NCBI GenBank assembly: GCA_903813345.2
Contig: CAIIXF020000001.1
Location: forward strand, 19,671,915-19,735,914
Direction of reading: 5' to 3'
Source: Owenia fusiformis
Lineage: Eukaryota > Annelida > Polychaeta > Sabellida > Oweniidae
DNA: 64,000 nucleotides
This document shows positions 1 to 12,500 of this stretch, piece by piece. The translations under genes were made by a program, and so were the position numbers. Position 1 is the stretch's first letter. Every line of letters starts with the position of its first letter. Below the pieces are notes generated by a model that did not search any database, was not told the DNA's origin, and was given only the letters and a program-made list of their open reading frames with translations.

Positions 1-299
1 AGTTCAAATCGAACTCTTAGAGGGGATTGTTTAAGAAATGATAGTTATAAATCTCTGTATCATATTTTATAACAGATATGTGTAAAATCTTCATTTTTCT
101 ATTTTGACATTATGTATAAGTGATGAAATTTACAATATGGCTTTATAATTTTTGTGGTTTTCAAAATCTAAATAAATGACTTGTCTCCACCTATCTTAGA
201 AAAACTTTATATGGTATATATCGATACATTGTTTATATACAAGAAGAAAGTGTAGCATACAATCTATAGATTCACAAATAGTTGAAGTAGTTGAGATAC

Positions 300-373
300 A
301 GTCAAACCTGTCTAAGTGGAACACCTTTGGTACCTTTAAAAAGTGTTCTACTTGGGAGGTGTTCAACTGTATT
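300..373 (+). repeat. short element with CAGTcAAACCTGTC terminus (copy 1 of 5, truncated)
   Basis: The left end (ACAGTCAAACCTGTC) and the internal motif GTGTTC/AGTGGAACACCT match four further copies at about 9742, 37718, 48381 and 53236. The expected right end (CAGGTTTNACTGTA) is mostly missing here and only a degenerate AACTGTA is left. The family looks like a TA-flanked miniature inverted-repeat element. Confidence 0.55.
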
Positions 374-439
374 TCCAAAAGTTGGTTCATAAGCTGATGT
401 TTTAGCATCAATCTACATACCCTGGCTTAATGAGAGAAT

Positions 440-625
440 TCTCTGATTTAAAGGGTGACGCATATCGTTTAGCAAATCGAACGCTCGTTTCTGGTGTTGC
501 TCACCGTTTAGTATAAAAGGCCCGATCCCAGAATAATACTCAAGGGTTCACAGGTTCGAGGTCGTTGTGTCAACACCTCTAACTGTTATACAGCATAAGT
601 ATATTATAGATCGTCACACATTTAT
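440..625 (-). repeat. dispersed repeat, inverted relative of 59769-59945
   Basis: About 180 bases match the reverse complement of 59769-59945. Shared blocks include TAGCAAATCGAA, GGTGTTGCTCACC, TTTAGTATAAAAGGC, TACTCAAGGGTTCACAGGTT and AGATCGTCACACATTTATA. The block GGGTTCACAGGTTCGAGGTC is faintly like a pol III B box, so a SINE origin is possible but unproven. The 59.8 kb copy runs on directly into the TGTTAATGCCTTG repeat family, so both belong to one composite element. Confidence 0.6.
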
Positions 626-1689
626 AAAAGGGTGGTTTTTATTTTGACAAATCAATTCCACATTTATTGGTGAAGTTTCAGGATCTTCTATTTGTGTATA
701 ATAAGGAAAAATTGGCATCTAAATTTCCCCATAACGTAATAGCACACAGCTTGGCATATGAAATATCCTACAAATGAAACAAAGCAAGACAAACCGGTTT
801 CTAATACTAGGATTTATATTGGCTGTTGTACATGTATTCTTTAAACGCAATCACTCTATGGATAACGTTTTCAAAATCATTATAAACGGATAACTTTATC
901 TCAAAGACAATTTCAATAAACTGGATTTTACAGAACTCCCCTTATTTCTGGAATTCGCCTGGAGCCGCCATATTGTTTTTATACGGGATGCTAATCGGAA
1001 CCCTTTAAAGGCAATTTGTATGAAATTCACAGTCCAGGGAATCTTAATTCTCACGCTGATTTTCATTTTTACTATGAGCAATTTAACAATTGCTACATAT
1101 GTATTCCTAGTATTTCTTTCATGGATTATTCAATCCACATAATTCACTTGTTTGATTGACGTTTTATTGCATTACACTGTATTAAAGGATATGACCAAAA
1201 TTTCAATTGTCTCAATCTACTACTTTTACTCTACAAAGGAAATTAATGTTACATTGCGTTATTCGCATCTTTGCCATCAGGGTACGGAATTATGTAAATC
1301 ACTATGGAGTACTCTCTCAGGATTAACAGATCTATGGTATTTTTACTGTTTTTCCTGATGACATTTCTACTTGGGAATGCTGTTTTCAGTTTTAATCATG
1401 CTAATATGGGCACTGGGAATTGATTTATCTTTATCATTCTGAATTGTGATTTAGAAACTTAAGAGCTTTGATAAGAGGGAGAATAAACTATAATTTATGT
1501 TATTGTACTGTCTTTATTGATGAGGTTTCCTGAATGGATATCAGCATTTTGTAGTCTTGGATCAAGCCCATCTTGTCTTACTATTCCCTGTTTTACATAA
1601 CTGGCTTGGGAAATCAGGGAGAATATGGACATAGGTTTGATTTAAGACTATTTGTTGTATAATACCATGAAGAAGTTTGGAAATTCAAT

Positions 1690-1752
1690 AGTGGTTGGTG
1701 TTTGACATTCTGCATCTGTAACAAGTGAGATTTTGCATGTCAGTGCCTTGTA
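1690..1752 (+). repeat. partial copy of the GTAACAAATGGC / GCATGTTAATGCCTTG dispersed repeat
   Basis: It contains GGTTGGTGTTTGACATTC, GCATCTGTAACAAGTG and TTTTGCATGTCAGTGCCTTG, the core of a family with clearer copies at 7659, 16858, 21574, 32219, 32765 and 59727. Confidence 0.5.
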
Positions 1753-2442
1753 TTCTATTGGTCTTGCCTTATGTTTTGTATAAATTATTGTTATTTTTCA
1801 TTATGTATCAATATTTATTTGTTAATTTGACATTATAATATAATACAAATAGCTTCCTCTTCCCAATCATAACTTTACTTACGGTAAGCTGCTAAACCAC
1901 AAGTGTTATTTGCAGAGGCACTTTTTAAGTAAAGGACATCATTATTTTGTAATATTAGAAGTTAATCATAATTTTCATCAGTGATTAAAAGTTATTAGAT
2001 ATTTGATATTTTGACCATATCCTATTCAGTACACTCCATATTCCTATTTGTGATAAAGGATGACATTTTATTCCAATTTTTATGACTAAATTGAAATGTA
2101 CTATAAGTCATGATTTACCTCGGAAAAGGAAAAGTGAGTCTCCTTGGGATTAGGATAATCCGAAAAACAATGAAAATTTGATGTCAAATATCTGGCCCAA
2201 AAGCAACTTTTTTGATATGGTTAATGTACAAAAAGATTGGGGGATATTATATAATTGATCTCCAAAAAGAAAAAAATAACAAAATATGAAGGATCATAAA
2301 TAAGGATTATCTCATAATCTATATTTGCCATAATGTATATAAATATATAAATTACATAATGCAAAATTAATGCATTAATCATGTACATGTAATGTTACAT
2401 ATACTTCCAAAATATGATAAGTTGCATTCTATATGATTCCAG

Positions 2443-3537
2443 GTTCTGGAGGCAACTTTCTATCTCCACAGGACCCTGGGGTATCATCAGAGGAGTACTG
2501 GTCTTGGCTTCACAATCGGGGCACACAGGCAGTACCCAGCAAATTTGAGCAGACCTCCCAAGCCTCCCAGGTTAACCCACAGAAAGCCTTGACAAGGAAA
2601 CACAGTGCCGATTCATTAACCATGTATCAGACATATCAAATGCCCGATTTCACAGATTTACCACTTAGCCATGACCAGCGGTTATCCGCTTTGATGCAAA
2701 GTATGGTCCAAACTCAACGCAATCTTACTCACTCGCTTACCTCATCCAATATCAAACCAAGGCCTGGCACGGAGCATGAATCACGAACATTACCAAGGCC
2801 GAGTTCTAAAAATCGGGACCTCCACTTATCCCGTAAACCATTGCAGTTGAAACCGGATGACTTTTACTTGTATCGACCCGAGGGTCATGGTCACCCCGGG
2901 AGTAATATGAATGGGGTAATATCGGTGCATATATATTGTGGCCATGGCCTTAAATCCTCTAAAACTGTGCTCAGGGACCTTTACTGTGTGGTACAAGTAG
3001 ATTCAATAAACAGAGCCCGAACAATGATCCGTACAGGTGCTATCAACTTTGATTGGGATGAGGGGTTCGATGTTGAGTTAGAGAATGCAAGTGATATGTG
3101 TTTTCTTATATACAATTGGGATCCCAATAGGAGACATCGACTATGTTTCTCTGGCAATGTGAATCTCCCGAACATGCTTCAAAAGTCCTACAAACAAAAA
3201 GTGGCTGTGAGACTTGAGCCAAAAGGGATTATTTATCTGAATGTTGTATATAAGGAAGCGGCTGTGAGTTTACAGCGTACACCATCTATGAAAAAGAATG
3301 CCATCTTTGGTGTGGATTTAGAAACAATCGTGAAACGTGAAAAATTAGGAACCAATGTGCCAATACTTGTGATGCAATGTATAGATGAGATTGAACACAG
3401 AGGCCTGGATGTGGTGGGCCTCTACAGGCTGTGCGGTTCTGCTAAGAGGAAGGTTGAACTACGAGAAGAGTTTGAACGAGATATCAGAAAAGTTGAACTC
3501 TCTCCAAATAGTGTACCCGACATTAATGTAGTGACAG
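2443..3537 (+). CDS. SYDE: SYDE-like exon: linker, C2 domain and start of RhoGAP
   Basis: The acceptor is ATGATTCCAG before 2443, entering in phase 1, so the in-frame ATG at 2433 is intronic. The donor is GACAG/GTAAGA after 3537. The exon encodes about 364 residues: a low-complexity linker with [11 protein letters not shown], the C2 core ([56 protein letters not shown]), then the RhoGAP start ([20 protein letters not shown]). Confidence 0.92.
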
Positions 3538-6500
3538 GTAAGAGAAATATTGGTGTAACAATGTATTAACAGTGTGACTTCATAAAATGTCATGTGAGTC
3601 AAAGTGTGACAGTATTATACTGTCAGTGTCAGGTTAGTCTAATGTGACATTGGTATGGTGTCGGATGATTCTAAGTGTAACAGTTTATCAATATGACATC
3701 ATGAAAATACCAGTGTGGCATCATTAGGTGAGTGCTAGGTGAGACAAAGTGTGACACCAGTAAAATGTCAAGTGAGCACAAACACGACACTGTTATAGTG
3801 TCATGTTAGGTAAAGTTAACACCAGTATAATGTTTGGCGAGTCCACAGTGTCCAGTATGGTAAAGTGTGGTACCCGTTTGAGATCATCAAGTATCAGGTG
3901 AGTCAAGGTATGACACCAGTATAGCATCGGGTACAGCAAGTTTGATATCAGCATTATAGAACAACATGTTATTAATATGATATACATTACAAATGAGGAC
4001 ATGCTCAAACCTTATAAATAAATAAAAGTATCAGGCTCATAACAGGAAACCACCTACTCACTGATTGCCATTAATGTATCTGTACATTATTATTTGTTTA
4101 AATAATAGTTGTTATCTCACATGTTTCATGTCTTTTGGTTATGTGAAAAATGGAGTAGAATATCCTTGGACTTGGAAGGACAAGAAAATCAATATATTGG
4201 GCATTACTCTTCCGCCATTGTTTTAGACTCTTGCATTAAAATCTTACAATGATGCAAGTGGAGTGTTCTACCTCTTGTGCTTTAATTGTAAGATGTTCTT
4301 ATTGTATCACACAGCTTAATCTAAATGAAAATGAAGAAAAACTTACAACTTCTGTAAGCGACAGCTACGTTGTTGCAAATGGTGACAATACAATTGTTTC
4401 AACCCTTACAGAATATTCACTTTTGCTATATATTTTATAAGGACAGAGAGAGTATATTACATTGGCAAAATCAATTAAGTCTGAAGTATATCTCATTCTA
4501 ACCACAAATTGAAATGTCTTGAACAACTGAAAGTTCAGCGAACTTGCATGAAAGTCTTCCCAAGGAGGTTCCTATACATCTGTCTAGGAAGCGACTAATG
4601 TATCATAATTAAATAGAGTTTTGTGTCGGAACTTAATTGTTACCATGAGCTCAGTATTGATCCTTCATTTCAGGAATCTATATAAAGCAAGGCAATAAGT
4701 CATGGTTCACTGGAGAGTGATTAAAAACTAATTGGATATATGGACACTGTACATGTACTAAAAATGTTCAAACCATTTTAGCCATGATAAATGGTGCCGC
4801 AAATTATGAGAACACAAGATGGTCCTTCAAAATTACTGTCATTTTCAACCTACTTAATGTTTGATGATGTGTGAAGTTCCTTCCTTTTGAGGTATTTTGT
4901 GATATATTTATCAATTTACTTACTTACTTACTTACATATTTGTGTGTTAAAGATCTTATTTTCTGGGGAGGTGCAAAATATCAATGATGCAAAATTCAAA
5001 ATGAAATTCACAAATTTTCACTAATCCATTGAATATGGCTTACGATGAGATACAAAGATGAATCCGGTGGTTTATGGATTTTTGCTACTTGACTCAAAAC
5101 AAGACTGACAGTAAGGCCAATTGAAATGTTTGAATTGAATAATTTAAGCACCTTTTAACTATAGGATAAAAAGAATATCCCATGATTTACTCATAACATG
5201 AATTTTGTCGAGGCTCATAGATATTGATATCAGCACTCTGTTGTTTCTCTCGCTCCTATATATCACATACCCATACATAGGTAAAATCATATTACACTGT
5301 TAATGAGGTTGGCTTATAAGCACCAAATCATTATGTCACAACATTTGCAAAAATAGCCCTCTATATCCCATATCCAATTGTGAATGATTTACATTTGTAT
5401 TTGATTATACCATGTGCTAATATGATATCCTTAATAAGTACCTAGGGGATGCAATATAGCATACTGTTTTCTCGGAGTAACTAATCTATCATACTCTATT
5501 GTTATTCCTTAATGGAATTAGCATATTGGATATTTATGGTAGTTCCCCTGGGTGCGAGAGGTAGTACTGTTAATCTGTGTACATACATTGTACTGTGTGA
5601 GGAAAGCTGCGTGTACCTTAACATTACCAAGTATATTATTATCCCACCAAACAAAGTTTTTAGGGATATAGAAAAGTCGGCTGTCCATCCGTCTGTAAGT
5701 GTATTAGGCGATAACTCAAATACCAGTTGATAGATTTGGTTCAAAGTTTATTTGCTTATGCCTTATTGGTGTAGGGCCTCTGATGGAGAAGGAATTTTCA
5801 ATATGGCCACTCATTTCAAAATGGCCACAATTTTTCACAAAAAGTTTTATCTTTGATAAGACAAATACCAGTTGATGAATGTGGTTCAAATTTTAAATGC
5901 TGCTGCCTTAGGGACATAGAAGCTGTGATCAAGAAGAAACTTTCAAAGTGCTCTCTGAATTTCAAAATGGCAGTTTTTCATAAAAGATATACCATTCATT
6001 TTATAGGCTAATATCTTATTGGTACCTCTGCTCAAGGAGGCATTTTCAAAATTGCTGCTCATTTCAAAATGGCCACCATTTTTTTAATTTTCTAATAACT
6101 TTATACCAGTTCCAGGATTTGGTGCAAATTTCATAGGCTAGCATTGTAAAGGCAAAAGACTTAATTCTGCTCAAGAAGGACTTACTACTCTACTACATGT
6201 ATTACCTAGTTCTTCACGTGATGAACTAAGTAATGTCCAAAATGATGAAGTATTTAAAATATTTTTTGTTTGCTGGGATTTGCTACTCTGTGGAGTTGCT
6301 GTTTTATAGTTTCCCTATTTTCTAATATATTAAAAGCACCCTTGTGAATTCCATATTGCTTTTTAGGTATGATTTATCTTTTACAGATAATTACCCATTC
6401 TTGAAGTTTGTAACCTCTCAGCCGCAAGTAGCTCTATGCTCATGAAGAGGAACATGTTTCTCAAGCCTATGTATTTGGGCATAAAATTATCATTAAAACT

Positions 6501-9500
6501 GATTTTGTTATTCTTAAGGCATATAATATACATCCCTGAACATGGAGAGACATCCTGCATCACTGATCCAGTCATCCTTATCATATATGGGTCCAAAAAA
6601 GGTATCACAAAATAAAGTTAAAATCATACTCCTGCCTCACATTAAAACACTTCTCATCTGTATTTTAGGCATTCTGAAAGACTTTTTACGTGAACTCCCC
6701 GAGCCGATCTTTACCAACTCCCTCTATCAGATGCTCTTGGATGCATTGTCTGTTCGGTTACCTAGCGACCCTGGTGGCAGTGCCAAACTCATGCTCAGCA
6801 TACTTGAATGTTTACCCAAAGCCAACCAAGTAAGTATATTTTTAACCCCTGTCCACTGCAGGATGGCAATAACTGGAATTAGTGTCATCCAAAATGGCGG
6901 ACAGAATTCTTCAATATAGATAAACCTTTGATTTCAAATAAACCAAGTAAAATCTGGATTCCAACACAGCCTGCGCTATCCCTTGCAACAGACACAGACT
7001 TTAAATTAAGAGAGACTGATGAATCAGAATGGGATTCAAAAGCTTAAAGGTTTATAAAAATCCAATGTACACCATCTTGGCTGATACTAACTTCATCAAC
7101 AAACTCAATATTGTTAACAGCAGGAGATGAATATCACAATATTAGTTTTCGAAGAAATGTAAATGACATTATCAGTGGCTGTTATAAATATTTGCTTAAT
7201 TGATAGATATAGAATAATATAATTGTCACCCAGGCTTTTACTTCATTAGTGTACTATTACTGAAAATAGCGCATTTCAGATTGATGGCTTTCTATCAGTT
7301 ACCTGTCTCTCAAATATACACACAGGAATAAACATCAATACCTTCATATGAGGTATTGCATCAAACCCTTGTGTACGTTTAACAAAAATTTACACTTTTT
7401 AATTGTTAGATTTTTGTTTCTTAAAAGAGAGCTTCATCAATACTCTTTGAATAAGAGAGAATCTTTTGGTCTACTCTGACCCATTTAGATATATAGCTAC
7501 TTTTGATGGTGACATATTGTTATAGTGTTTTTAATGATGATTCCCTGAGATTGAATAAATGAAATATGCAAGTGAAAAAATGTGTATTATTGACTTTTGT
7601 ATAAGCTGCAAACCATCCAATGGAACTTTCAGATTTTTATGTTACCTCCAATGACAAGTGGTGACATATTGTTATGTGTCTTTTTTGTGGACAGTGTTCA
7701 GTGGTTAGTGTTTGGCAGTTTGGTGTTTGGTGTTCAGTGGTTGGTGTTTGGTTTTCGGTGTCTGTAACAAATGGCAGGTGGTGACATTTCGCATAGTTAT
7801 GCTTTGTTTTACAGTTAAATTGATCTTTAAGATTAATCTTATTAGTTTCTCTCTATATTATACACTATCAAGTGCTAAATGATAGCAAACTGAAATTGTT
7901 TTGTACAATAAAATCATTGACGTCATCAATAATGAAAGCCCTAAAGGTGATGTTTCCATTTCTATCTGACACACTACACCTCCTTCTAATACCTACGGAA
8001 GGAAGTGCTATTTCAATAACATATTGAAAATCACTCTTGAAGGGGATTCACCATTCTATAGTTTACTGTGTGTATTACTAGCTAGATCGGATTCCTGTTA
8101 ATGCCACATCCGCGGAACAGTAAAGCAATCGAAGTAATTTCAAGTTAATAGAGAAAAACATGTTTAGTTAGGAGCAGTTCTGTTTTGGTTAATGCGGTTA
8201 TAAACCAGAGTTACGATGCAGTTAGCGCAATGACATAACTGATGATTGTCATTGCTGTTAGTTTCTTATAAGATATTACTCTCTTGTGCATCCTTATCTC
8301 AGAGTTAGGCTTTTACAGTGTACTTTAGGATCTCACAGACCTATACATCATTTCCACTTAGAGCTATCTAGTTCCATTTTCATGTTAATTTATATAGACC
8401 AGGCCTGTAGCGCACTTTGCGTGGTGATTGGACAGAGATACAAGTGTCCCAATAATCTTTTAAACGAAAATATGAAATAATTGAGTTTTTACTAAATTGA
8501 TGTTTGAAATCTGAATTAATGACTTGGATTTATATTTATTAATTGTCTCTGCTCATTTGTCCAGTTAGATAATGTGACTGTAAAAACCATTGTGACATCT
8601 AGAAGGTGACTAATTTATATTGCAAACCTTCTTTGTAATATAAAATCTAGTTTTTTTTAATTTCTTATCAAATTGTACATTTTTTAAAATAAAAATGTAA
8701 AACTTATCTAGCTACAAGTCCTTGTGAGCCCCCCTCCCCCGACCAACAAAAAGTGTTGTGTTGGGATCGAAGTAGGCTAATGCAAAACATGATGAGAAAG
8801 CACAAACCCAAAAATGGCCCAGTTCTTTTTAAGATCGAGTATATGTTGTTAGTAATATCCAAAATATTAGACCATTGAAAAGGCTTTTTTCATTTAAAAC
8901 GCGGACTAGATAAAATACATACACATGTACTAGTATGGAAAAAAGAATGCAAAAATAGAAAATTGAATATTTTCCTCTTGTAAGAATCATGTTTCATTTT
9001 TCCTCAAGTGATTCAGAGCAAAACTGTTGCACAAAAACACCTCAGGGAAAATTGATGTTAGCGAGGTCAAAGACTAAGTAGAAAAAACATTTATGACCAA
9101 TGAAGCAGGGCTTGTGATAAGTGAATTCTGTTCAATGCTTGCTGATATTAACTTCTAGCACAATGCAACTGGAAAACTCCTATTCACGATAAGAGTTCAG
9201 GTGGTAATTTACATAAATATCTATCATGATGCATCGCTTTGGAAAGGACAAATTTTCATTGGCCCTCCGAACGAGTCGATTACTCTGAACGTTTTTCAGC
9301 TTCTGATCTTCCATCAGCCCTCAAGCATAGTTATGATCCAATCTATTCAATAATCAGAAAGATAATCAGAGATTCAAAGTAACATTATTTATATTTTTTC
9401 GATCTTCGATGGCGTCTGAGAGGAATGGTGAGCACAGATGCTCCTGGGATAGCTCCAATAGAAAAAGTCACAAAAATTCAAGTCAGGAGAACTTCTTTTG

Positions 9501-12500
9501 GAACTTAGCCCTTGCACTGATTTTTGCAATATGTGAAACTTGGTCCAGAGTGCCGATTTTGACCCACTTTGCAAATAGAAGGATTTCTCACCCAACCATG
9601 ACCACATTTGAATGAATGACATATCATTGCAAAGAGGATGGATGTGTCTTTAAGGTACATTGAATGAAATTGATGTAGTGATCACTAGTTTTGTGATTTT
9701 ACGAGATAACCACTTGTTGCGTTTTTTTGATACGCCTTGTACAGTAAAACCTGTCTAATCCGAATGCCTCTGGGACTGGCCAAAAGAGTTTGGATTAGAA
9801 GGTGTTCACATTTCAAGGCTATATGAACATGTAAGTCAATTGGAGATAACAAAATTTGGACTGAGAATATGAGTTCATATTGAGAGTTGTTAGTTCATAC
9901 AGGTTTCACTGTAATTACTTATTATTAGACACTACTGTTACAAGGTATGGTCAGCATATTATTCAATGATTGAAAGAGGACACCATCTGATTCTCTGGAA
10001 CAGTTAATTCATAGCTCATATTCATACTCTCATTCTATTAACTCATTTCCCCTCAGATTCTGTGTAATAATGGCATGATTATGTGGACATCCACATTCCC
10101 CAATCACTATTGACCAGCATTGCCTTACATGGTCGACTGTTAAAATCATTTAACACTCCTTGATCAATCAGAATCAAGTATTTCACCTAAAGTACTAATA
10201 ATCTACTTCGGGATGATAATTCTTACATCAATGCCTTCTCTATGTACTATGATTGACCGATCAATCTGATACTCATCACATTTTTCTGTATTCAAACTAT
10301 CAATATGTAAGGAACCTATAGGGCTATGATCTTTCACAATGGTGGCTGATAGGATTCATTGATATCTCCCTATGAGGGATGATTGGTAGTAAAACACTAT
10401 CAGGCATCGTTGATTTGTTTTCTGATTTCTATCTAACTTTCACTATTCAGTCAATCAAAATGTCGAGAAGTGACTTTTATAGCTGAATTGATTACTCCAA
10501 CTGTAATGACCTATCAGTTGATTGTAGTGACCCATAGACTGATTGTAGTGACCTATGGATTAATTGTATTGACCTATTTATATACAGTATATGGTTTGAT
10601 TGTAGTGACCTATGGATTAATTGTATTGACCTAATTAAGAATTACATACTGTGTTACATGATGTATTGTGAGGGCGCCATCTTTAAGAGAAGATTGCTAA
10701 TTTTGCTTAAGATGTCTCCTAAAATTCAACCACTGTGTTTAATCATATATATCCATGCTCTATGAGACTCCTGCTAGACACATCACTAGACACACAGTGT
10801 GAATGTGTTTACATTTGACACATACACCGAGAGGACAGACATCTTTTTACATGTATTTTGGCTTATAGGTATACATTGTACTAAAGAGTAAAGGAACATG
10901 AGCCAGAGACACATACACATGTGCACTGTAGATAAATGTCTTATTCTTGACACATGCATGGTATATATGCATGTGTATATTTTCATAGATAATATCACTA
11001 TATAAACACTCACATCGTAGACACTAACATGGTGAACATATTAACCTTTACTTCCATCTCTAGAAAGAATACAGTATGACCTAACTGCAGTTAAAAAAGC
11101 ACTCCGGGGTTCTACAGTCTGTTAATATAGGGGTTAGGCATCTGAAGAGGTTGTTGGTGTCAGTATAGGTTGTAGACCTTGTAGGTGTCAGTATATGTTG
11201 TATGTGTCTTGAGACACTCCTCAGGTGTCATTTCGTAGCAGTGCAACGCTGCACAAAGTTATTATTCAGTATTAGCCAGATCAGTCCACAAAGATAATGA
11301 AATTGAGCTTTCAATTTAGTTGAGATGTCATTATTTTGTGCCCAGGGATTTAACCCTATCTAATATAGTCACTAAGTATAGTTGAAATAAGATTAAAATC
11401 CGCGGAAGTTCGGTGCCATCTAAATAAGGTCTAGCTTCATAATGATCCCAACCTGACATTGCCCAAATATGGATCTCATTGGGATAATCAGTGACAAGTT
11501 CATCTTTAAGATGAGATGTATTGCTTCACACATGTGTAAGAATTGTAGGGTGACGTAAACTCATTACATTAGGACAGGCGCCTGCCATGTCTCTTCCAAT
11601 GCCTGACACATCTCTTCCAACAGGTTTAATTGTAGCTGTTATTTCCCCTGTGTCTCTCCAAATAGTATTCATGTATTTAGTGCTGATTTTGTTAAATACA
11701 AGTATTTACACAATGTGAAAAATAGGCTGTAGATTTTCTAACTTTAGTTAACACCTCTTCAATAATTTTATTGTTAATGATTTTTCGATTCAAGGGAGAG
11801 GATATGCGAAGATATAACGTATAGAGGTTCATTACGTCTGACAGATACGCTTTATGTAAAGAAAGTTACATCAACCTTAAGGCTAACTAAGTTCACGGAT
11901 CTTCATTAGGCAGAAGCGATTACTTCATCCTGTGTCATTTTAATCAATATGTCATCCTGTATTTAACATTATTCTCATATCATGGGTTCGTGCTACATAA
12001 TCTGTGCATATTGTTCAAGTCAAAATACCCCCCCCCCCATATTTTAGAGTTGCTTTAATAAGTACTGTATGTAGATTGAGATGTATAAAGTTCATTGCTT
12101 CTTAAATTGGAATGCCTGAAAATTCTCTCAAAAAATTGTATAATAAGCTGCCAGAAAAATTTCAATTTTGGAAAATCAAAATGTGCATTATGGTATTGCT
12201 CTCCCAGTTCCAAACCATATATGGTGGCAGGGCAGTAAGTAAATATATGTTTATTTTGTGTGATTTTAGGAAACCTTAGCCTTCCTCCTTGATCATCTAA
12301 AGAAGGTTGCTAACAGGGCAGAGGCCAACAAGATGACGACACACAACCTAGCTGTGTGCTTTGGACCAGTTCTGCTTTGTCCTGCTTTGGAGAACAAATC
12401 TGAGATCGAGGTTGGGCTCGAGTTTAAGAAACACATCGAAGTGCTGAAGTATCTACTGGAAATCTGGCCTGAACAACGAGGTATTATAATAAAACAGAAT

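Larger units (their letters stand above)
1..2442. other. non-coding upstream region or first intron of the SYDE-like gene
   Basis: No open reading frame here resembles a known protein. The first visible SYDE exon opens with a phase-1 acceptor, so an upstream coding exon must exist. I could not identify one here with a phase-1 donor and credible sequence, so it probably lies before base 1. The stretch holds fragments of dispersed repeats, listed separately, and otherwise AT-rich unique-looking sequence. Confidence 0.5.
3538..6668 (+). other. SYDE: SYDE intron with minisatellite and a (CGTC)n-family element
   Basis: Phase-1 intron with donor GTAAGA and acceptor TTTTAG. It contains a degenerate minisatellite next to the donor (3575-3965), a (TTAC)n microsatellite at 4915-4935 and an element of the (CGTC)n-headed family at 5635-6325. 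No further gene is seen. Confidence 0.8.
6830..12269 (+). other. SYDE: SYDE intron with several dispersed repeats
   Basis: Phase-0 intron of about 5.4 kb. It contains a dispersed-repeat copy (7659-7808), a mariner-like transposase remnant on the - strand (9389-9622), a CAGTAAAACCTG element (9742-9911), a minisatellite (10498-10632) and an 11-C run at 12028-12038. No gene is seen. Confidence 0.75.
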
